64,000 bases of DNA from Patescibacteria group bacterium (GTDB lineage: Bacteria; Patescibacteria; Paceibacteria; UBA9973; UBA2103): contig SCTS01000003.1 in assembly GCA_004322365.1 (NCBI GenBank), positions 1 to 64,000 of the forward strand, read 5' to 3'. The position numbers and the translations under genes were made by a program. This document shows positions 59,215 through 64,000 of this stretch, one piece after another (within the stretch, counting starts at the first letter, position 1; each line of letters starts with the position of its first letter). The notes under the pieces were generated by a model. It did not search any database and was not told where the DNA came from. It saw only the letters and a program-made list of their open reading frames with translations.

Positions 59215-59376
59215 ATGGATGACCTTTTTCATTTAGAGAGCTTAGGTGGAGGTCAAGAGCAGAAAAGAGATAAAGAGATTTTGGCTGCGCAAGAACGCAT
59301 ACAAAAGCTCAATGAGGCAATTGCCGAGGCTCCAGATAAAATTATTAAATTATTCACTCGTAAAAAAAGAAAGTAA
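59215..59376 (+). CDS. 53-aa charged helical microprotein downstream of ychF
   Basis: The protein MDDLFHLESLGGGQEQKRDK... is one predicted helix rich in Glu/Lys, ending in FTRKKRK. It starts 25 bp after the ychF stop and ends 9 bp before the next gene. An in-frame ATG at 59167 would overlap ychF. I do not recognise it. Confidence 0.5.
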   Translation: MDDLFHLESLGGGQEQKRDKEILAAQERIQKLNEAIAEAPDKIIKLFTRKKRK

Positions 59377-59385
59377 TAAATTTTT

Positions 59386-60336
59386 ATGGATACAGCAATA
59401 AGAGCAAAGGTTACCGCGAAAGATTTCTTCTTATGGCTTGGTGCAATGGTTGCACTCTATGTGTCAGCAACCTCACTCATTCTACTGGTTCACCAGTATA
59501 TAAATGTATTTTTTCCTAACGCTCTAGACTACGCACCTTCGTATTCTAGTTCGATGCGGTTTGCTATAGCATCTCTGGTTGTATTTTTCCCGCTCTACAT
59601 ATGGCTCACACGAATGCTCCATCAAGATATTCGACAGACACCTTTGAAGCAAGAGCTCTGGGTTCGTAAATGGCTTATCTTCCTTACACTTTTTGTTGCC
59701 GGTATTACTATGGCAATCGATTTGGTGATGCTGGTTAACACGTTCTTAAATGGTGACATAACAACCCGCTTCATCCTCAAGGCACTCACAATTCTCATCG
59801 TTATTGGTGGAGGTTTTTGGTACTACCTTAATGAATTGAAAGGAAAGTGGGAAGAAAAGAAAAAAGAATCCACCATTGTTGCAGGTATTGTGTCTGTCAT
59901 TGTTCTGGCTACTGTAGCGAGCTCTTTCTTCATTATCGGTTCTCCTCAAACGGAGCGTTTGGCACGGTTTGACGAGCAAAAAACAGCTGACTTACAAAAT
60001 ATTCAGTGGCAAATAATTAGTTATTGGCAACAAAAAGAAAAATTGCCAGTGAGTCTTGCAGATCTTGAAGATCCACTTGCTGGTTTTGTGGCCCCAAAAG
60101 ACTCTCAAACCGGTGCTTCATATACGTATGAATCAACTGGTGCAATGTCGTTTAAACTTTGTGCTGACTTTAACGCTCCAAGTCGTGACATGATCACTGG
60201 TGCGGACACCAAGGCAATGAGAGTCCCTGCACCAATAGGGGGCGACCTCGCTAATGAAAATTGGAAACACAACAGTGGCACAGTTTGTTTCGACCGAACC
60301 ATTGACCCTGATCGTTTTCCTGTCTTCAAAAAATAG
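59386..60336 (+). CDS. DUF5671-type membrane protein with extracytoplasmic domain
   Basis: The N-terminal two-thirds have five membrane segments: FFLWLGAMVALYVSATSLIL (~14), FAIASLVVFFPLYIWLTRM, WLIFLTLFVAGITMAID, LTILIVIGGGFWYYLNEL and IVSVIVLATVASSFFII (~175). This is the arrangement of DUF5671, common in CPR genomes. The remaining ~120 residues form an extracytoplasmic domain with a helix (DLQNIQWQIISYWQQKEKLP) and a beta region, recalling pilin-like proteins. Function unknown. Confidence 0.8.
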   Translation: MDTAIRAKVTAKDFFLWLGAMVALYVSATSLILLVHQYINVFFPNALDYAPSYSSSMRFAIASLVVFFPLYIWLTRMLHQDIRQTPLKQELWVRKWLIFLTLFVAGITMAIDLVMLVNTFLNGDITTRFILKALTILIVIGGGFWYYLNELKGKWEEKKKESTIVAGIVSVIVLATVASSFFIIGSPQTERLARFDEQKTADLQNIQWQIISYWQQKEKLPVSLADLEDPLAGFVAPKDSQTGASYTYESTGAMSFKLCADFNAPSRDMITGADTKAMRVPAPIGGDLANENWKHNSGTVCFDRTIDPDRFPVFKK

Positions 60337-60372
60337 CTTTCAGCTTGGAGTTTTCAGTCGTATAATCCCTAC

Positions 60373-62784
60373 ATGGGTAGCTATGACCACAAAAAGATAG
60401 AGAAGAAGTGGCGCAAACACTGGGAAGAAACGAATGCGTATGTAACTACTCCATCGTCGTCAAAGCCAAAACACTATGCTTTGGACATGTTTCCGTACCC
60501 ATCGGCGTTAGGTCTCCACACTGGTCACGTAGAAGGGTATGCAGCGACCGATATTTATAGTCGTTTTAAACGAATGAAAGGGTTTAATGTGCTCCACCCT
60601 ATGGGATGGGATGCGTTTGGTCTCCCTGCAGAAAACTATGCAATAAAAACAAATACGCCACCTCGGGAAACTACAAACAAGGCAATTGATAACTTTCGCA
60701 ATCAAATCCAACGCTTAGGTCTTTCGTATGACTGGTCACGAGAAATAGGCACTCACAATCCTGATTATTATAAGTGGACACAGTGGTTATTTTTGTTTTT
60801 GTTTGAAAATGGCCTTGCAGAAAAACGCATGGGTAAGGTGAATTGGTGTCCCACCGACCAAACAGTACTCGCTAATGAACAAACGGTAAGCGAGAGCGGA
60901 GAAAAGGGTGTGTGTGTTCGTTGCGGTACAAAAATAATTCAACGCGAGCTTTCGCAGTGGTTTTTCAAAATTACTGATTTTGCTGATGCATTAATTGATG
61001 ATTTGAACGACGTTGATTGGCCTGAATCTACAAAAATTAATCAACGCAATTGGATTGGTAAAAAAGAAGGGGTCATTGTTACTCATAAGGTTAAAGGAAT
61101 GGATTTGTCGCTCGACACTTTCAGTGCATATCCGGCATGGCTCTTTGCGGATACCTATATAGTGCTTGCTCCTGAACACCCAGCAGTCAAAAATCTCGTA
61201 GAGGGCACTGAAGCCGAGATAGATGTAGAGGCTTTTGTTAAGCGCATGCAAGAAGTCACAACGATTGATCGGACAAACGCCACAATGGAGAAAGAGGGTA
61301 TTTTTACAGGCCGCGTTGCCGTTGACTCTCTCACCGGTAAAGAATTTCCTATTTGGATTGCTAATTTTGCTTTAATGGATTTTGGAACAGGAATTATTCG
61401 CTGTTCTTCACATGATATTCGCGACCTTACATTTGCTAAAAAATATGGAATTCCTTTGAGTGAGGTAGTAGAGAGAGAAAGTCCCGATATGCCAGTTGAT
61501 GCTCATGCTAATAAAGGTGTTTTAAAAGACTCGGGTCCGTTCACTGGTCGCACTATTAATAATGAATTAATTCAAGAAATAATTGCGTGGATAGAAAGTA
61601 ATGGATATGGGCATACTCAGACTACATACCGTCTTCGTGATTGGCTTATTTCTCGCCAACGATACTGGGGTGCACCTATTCCGGTAGTCTATGATCCAGA
61701 AGGGAAAGCGCATGGAATTCCAAAAGAACACTTGCCGTGGTTGCTACCTGAGGATGTTGAGTATTTACCAAAAGGTACTTCTCCTCTAGGGACTTCCAAG
61801 GAGCTTTTGGAACGTACAGAAAAAATATTTGGAAAAGGATGGAAGCCCGAGATTGACACTATGGACACTTTCGTGTGTTCTTCGTGGTATTTTCTTCGAT
61901 TTGCCGATCCACATAATGAGATTGAGTTTGCGTCGAAAGAAGCACTAAAAACATGGCTTCCCGTCGACCTCTACATGGGAGGTGCTGAACACACAGTTTT
62001 GCATCTTATGTATGCTCGTTTCATCACCAAGGCATTACAGAAGTTTGGATACATAGAGTTTGGTGAGCCGTTCTCCAAACTCCGTCACCAAGGGATGATT
62101 CTTGCTGAAGATGGAACCAAGATGTCTAAGTCGAAAGGTAATGTCATAAATCCTGACGAAATTAGTGAGCTCTATGGCGCGGACACGCTACGAATTTATG
62201 AAATGTTCATGGGTCCTCTTGAAGCTATGAAACCATGGAGCACAAAAAATATTATTGGCTCACGGAGATTTTTGGAGCGTGTCTGGAGGGTACAGGAAAA
62301 GGTGAGTCAAGGTGCAACTTTGAGTGCAAGCGCTGATGCCACCTTACAGCAAACAATTAAAAAAGTAGCTGAAGATATTGAGCTCCTTAGTTTAAATACT
62401 GCTGTGAGCCAGATGATGATTTGTGTTAATGCTTTTGAAAAAGAAGAAAAAATACCTACCGAAAGCTATGAGAGCATGCTCTTGGTACTTGCCCCGTTTG
62501 CACCTCATATGACAGAAGAATTGTGGGGAGCTTTGGGTCACACTTCTTCAATTCATCAAGAAAATTGGCCAGTGTTTGATGAAAGTAAGCTCGAAAAAAA
62601 TGAAGTAGTAATGGCTGTTCAGGTTGGTGGAAAAGTAAAGGGCACTATTGTTATTCCTCGCGGAGCTACAGAAGAGGAGGTAGTTGGATTAGTACGAAAA
62701 GACATCAAGCTTGGCGAGGTAGTCCCTCAAAACCCATCCCGCACGATATTCGTCCCCAATAGGGTTCTTAACTTCATCCCGTAA
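60373..62784 (+). CDS. leuS: Leucyl-tRNA synthetase with a degenerate editing site
   Basis: This 803-aa class I synthetase has the HIGH motif as LGLHTGHVEGY (~49), the zinc/insert regions, WYFLRFADP and KMSKS as GTKMSKSKGNVINP (~581). In the CP1 editing domain (~225-400) the threonine-rich TTRPDT motif is SAYPAW (~249-254), and MAVPAHDQRD is IIRCSSHDIRD (~343). Only the Asp/His pair of the latter remains. Charging should be normal but hydrolytic editing of mischarged tRNA-Leu may be weak. TATAAT (60361-60366) is 6 nt before the ATG. Confidence 0.95.
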   Translation: MGSYDHKKIEKKWRKHWEETNAYVTTPSSSKPKHYALDMFPYPSALGLHTGHVEGYAATDIYSRFKRMKGFNVLHPMGWDAFGLPAENYAIKTNTPPRETTNKAIDNFRNQIQRLGLSYDWSREIGTHNPDYYKWTQWLFLFLFENGLAEKRMGKVNWCPTDQTVLANEQTVSESGEKGVCVRCGTKIIQRELSQWFFKITDFADALIDDLNDVDWPESTKINQRNWIGKKEGVIVTHKVKGMDLSLDTFSAYPAWLFADTYIVLAPEHPAVKNLVEGTEAEIDVEAFVKRMQEVTTIDRTNATMEKEGIFTGRVAVDSLTGKEFPIWIANFALMDFGTGIIRCSSHDIRDLTFAKKYGIPLSEVVERESPDMPVDAHANKGVLKDSGPFTGRTINNELIQEIIAWIESNGYGHTQTTYRLRDWLISRQRYWGAPIPVVYDPEGKAHGIPKEHLPWLLPEDVEYLPKGTSPLGTSKELLERTEKIFGKGWKPEIDTMDTFVCSSWYFLRFADPHNEIEFASKEALKTWLPVDLYMGGAEHTVLHLMYARFITKALQKFGYIEFGEPFSKLRHQGMILAEDGTKMSKSKGNVINPDEISELYGADTLRIYEMFMGPLEAMKPWSTKNIIGSRRFLERVWRVQEKVSQGATLSASADATLQQTIKKVAEDIELLSLNTAVSQMMICVNAFEKEEKIPTESYESMLLVLAPFAPHMTEELWGALGHTSSIHQENWPVFDESKLEKNEVVMAVQVGGKVKGTIVIPRGATEEEVVGLVRKDIKLGEVVPQNPSRTIFVPNRVLNFIP

Positions 62785-62820
62785 CCCCACGTTGGGTCTT
62801 GAGGGTTCAACGTGGGGTTG
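62783..62820 (+). terminator. Strong hairpin after leuS
   Basis: AACCCCACGTTG pairs perfectly with CAACGTGGGGTT (12 bp, 13-nt loop) right at the leuS stop. It lacks a T run, so it may stabilise the 3' end or pause transcription rather than act as a classic terminator. Confidence 0.6.
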
Positions 62821-62908
62821 GGGATAAGTATTTGGCGGTTTGACGGGATTTAAAATATGTGCTATAAGAAGTGGACACAGTAATCAATAAAAATTACGGC
62901 TCATATTT

Positions 62909-63937
62909 ATGATCAAACTTCCTTTCAAGCCTGTTCAAGTGAGCAAACGACTTGTTGCAGTACTACCTGAACGTTCACGCGATGTTGTGGTGAGCCGTTA
63001 TGGCTTAGGTTCAAAAGCTCGCGGAGAAACCCTTGATGCTATTGGAAAGCGATATGGCATTACACGAGAACGCGTTCGCCAAATTGAAAACCACGCAACA
63101 AAACTCATACAAGATTCTTCAGCTCTCACAAAAGAAGCCTCTTCTTTTGTGTGGCTCGAGAATGCTATCCGTGAATTAGGTGGCGTACTGTCAGAGAGTA
63201 TGTTGCTCGATGAGTTTGCAAAGGATACTGAAACACGAAACCATCTTTATTTCTTACTCGTTGTTGGACAGCCATTCATTTCTGCAAAAGAAACTCCTGA
63301 CTTTAAAGCTCGCTGGTCTGTTGATCCAGAGCTTACCAAGGCAGTTGAATCTGCTTTGAAGCAAGTTCACGGAACCGTTAAACACTCTGATGTTTTATCT
63401 GAAGACAAACTTGTTGAGCATGTTATGAGTTGTCTCACTAAGGTCAACACCAAGTATCGTTCTAAAGATACTGTTCGTAGATGGCTCGAGCTTTCAAACT
63501 GTATTATGCGAAATCCTTTAGGTGAATGGGGACGCGCATCGGCACCAGGAATTAGAGTAAAAAATATTCGCGACCATGCGTATCTTGCCTTAAAGCGTCA
63601 TGGCTCGCCGATGCATTTTCGTGAAGTTGCAAAATCAATTGAAAAACTTTTTGGGAAAAAAGCCCATGAAGCAACAACACACAATGAGCTCATCAAAGAT
63701 GGTCGCTTTGTTCTTGTTGGTCGAGGTATTTACGCTCTCAAAGAGTGGGGATATCGCATTGGCCCAGTTGTTGAAATCATTAAGCACATTTTAAAGGAAT
63801 CAGGGCCGTTAACTCGTGAGGAAATCATGAAGCGTGTTTCGAAAGAGCGTTATGTGAAGCCCAACACCATTATTGTGAACTTGCAGAATTCATCATTCAC
63901 TAAAAAAGACGGTAAATATTCATTGAAGGGCGCCTAA
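62909..63937 (+). CDS. Sigma-70 region 4/HARE-HTH fusion protein
   Basis: Residues ~20-70 match sigma region 4: ERSRDVVVSRYGLGSKARGE then TLDAIGKRYGITRERVRQIE, which binds the -35 element and the polymerase beta flap. Sigma regions 1-3 are missing, so it cannot act as a sigma factor alone. The C-terminal ~130 residues contain a HARE-HTH domain (AYLALKRHGSPMHFREVAKS to IYALKEWGYRIG), similar to the RNA polymerase delta subunit, and perhaps a second winged-helix copy at the end (LTREEIMKRVSKERYVKPNT). It is probably a polymerase-associated regulator of CPR bacteria. Confidence 0.82.
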   Translation: MIKLPFKPVQVSKRLVAVLPERSRDVVVSRYGLGSKARGETLDAIGKRYGITRERVRQIENHATKLIQDSSALTKEASSFVWLENAIRELGGVLSESMLLDEFAKDTETRNHLYFLLVVGQPFISAKETPDFKARWSVDPELTKAVESALKQVHGTVKHSDVLSEDKLVEHVMSCLTKVNTKYRSKDTVRRWLELSNCIMRNPLGEWGRASAPGIRVKNIRDHAYLALKRHGSPMHFREVAKSIEKLFGKKAHEATTHNELIKDGRFVLVGRGIYALKEWGYRIGPVVEIIKHILKESGPLTREEIMKRVSKERYVKPNTIIVNLQNSSFTKKDGKYSLKGA

Positions 63938-63948
63938 GAAATTGAAAT

Positions 63949-64000
63949 ATGAACAAATCAGAAAATCCATACGGATTAATAGACGATCCTTTTGTTCTTT
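63949..64000 (+). CDS. Start of a further ORF, cut by the window edge
   Basis: ATG at 63949 opens MNKSENPYGLIDDPFVL, running off the right edge, 11 bp after the previous stop. Too short to identify. Confidence 0.45.
   Translation, partial: MNKSENPYGLIDDPFVL

Overview
The window looks like chromosome from a Candidate Phyla Radiation (Patescibacteria) bacterium, most likely Parcubacteria (Kaiserbacteria-like). This placement is inferred from the style of the gene set, not from a marker tree. Proteins are compact or shortened (UvrA 874 aa, UvrC 409 aa, AtpH 127 aa, AtpC 76 aa). There are many small Cys-rich proteins, an eight-cysteine-cluster protein, a DUF5671-type membrane protein, a sigma-region-4/HARE-HTH fusion, a membrane-anchored NirK, and a palindromic element encoding the NPVRNR peptide. 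Base composition is moderately AT-rich throughout and I see no clear foreign island.

Layout. 1-2.3 kb: start of a class II (B12-type) ribonucleotide reductase on the minus strand, divergent from an ArsR-type regulator and a copper nitrite reductase. 2.3-6.4 kb: cold-shock protein, Gly-rich zinc-ribbon protein, ABC-F ATPase, and a small HTH regulator flanked by 29-bp inverted repeats that overlap the start of a flavoprotein gene. 6.4-12.3 kb: membrane-anchored and secreted proteins (CAP domain, eight-cysteine cluster, DUF5666-like) around truB. 12.3-17 kb: FTR1 iron permease, TMEM175-like channel, hydrolase, nucleotidyltransferase-like protein, microproteins, and a class I aldolase homologue lacking the Schiff-base lysine. 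17-26 kb: class Ia ribonucleotide reductase nrdAB, cysS, FKBP, a zinc-site-less tgt, rarA. 26-33.8 kb: a candidate attenuator, uvrB, uvrA, uvrC, ddl and a pterin dehydratase homologue. 33.8-41.1 kb: tRNA-Ala, pdxST, mltG and prs (minus strand), a GNAT, and aclBA (ATP-citrate lyase). 41.1-42.2 kb: four tRNAs, two of which have a second copy of their 3' end downstream. 42.2-44.9 kb: Nudix hydrolase and membrane proteins. 44.9-51.5 kb: a complete F-type ATP synthase operon atpBEFHAG-x-D-y-C, where x and y are small unrecognised ORFs. 51.5-57 kb: microprotein, then abrB-like/membrane-fusion/RND genes on the minus strand. 57-64 kb: quinone reductase, palindromes, ychF, a DUF5671 protein, leuS, the sigma4-HARE protein and a partial ORF.

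The strongest pattern not explained by individual genes is promoter placement. At about twenty genes a -10 hexamer lies 6-8 nt before the annotated ATG or GTG, so the transcript would begin at or next to the start codon (leaderless mRNA). Other non-coding structure includes three copies of a ~40-bp covarying palindrome centred on CGAYCG, tRNA 3'-end duplications, a tandem 80-bp duplication in front of tRNA-Ala, and an attenuator-like leader before uvrB.

Physiology. The window encodes an ATP synthase, nitrite reductase, iron uptake, citrate cleavage to acetyl-CoA and oxaloacetate, de novo PLP synthesis, dNTP synthesis with and without oxygen, excision repair, and cell-wall enzymes (Ddl, MltG). 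This is more metabolic equipment than many reduced CPR genomes carry. Everything here is read by eye; no database search was run.
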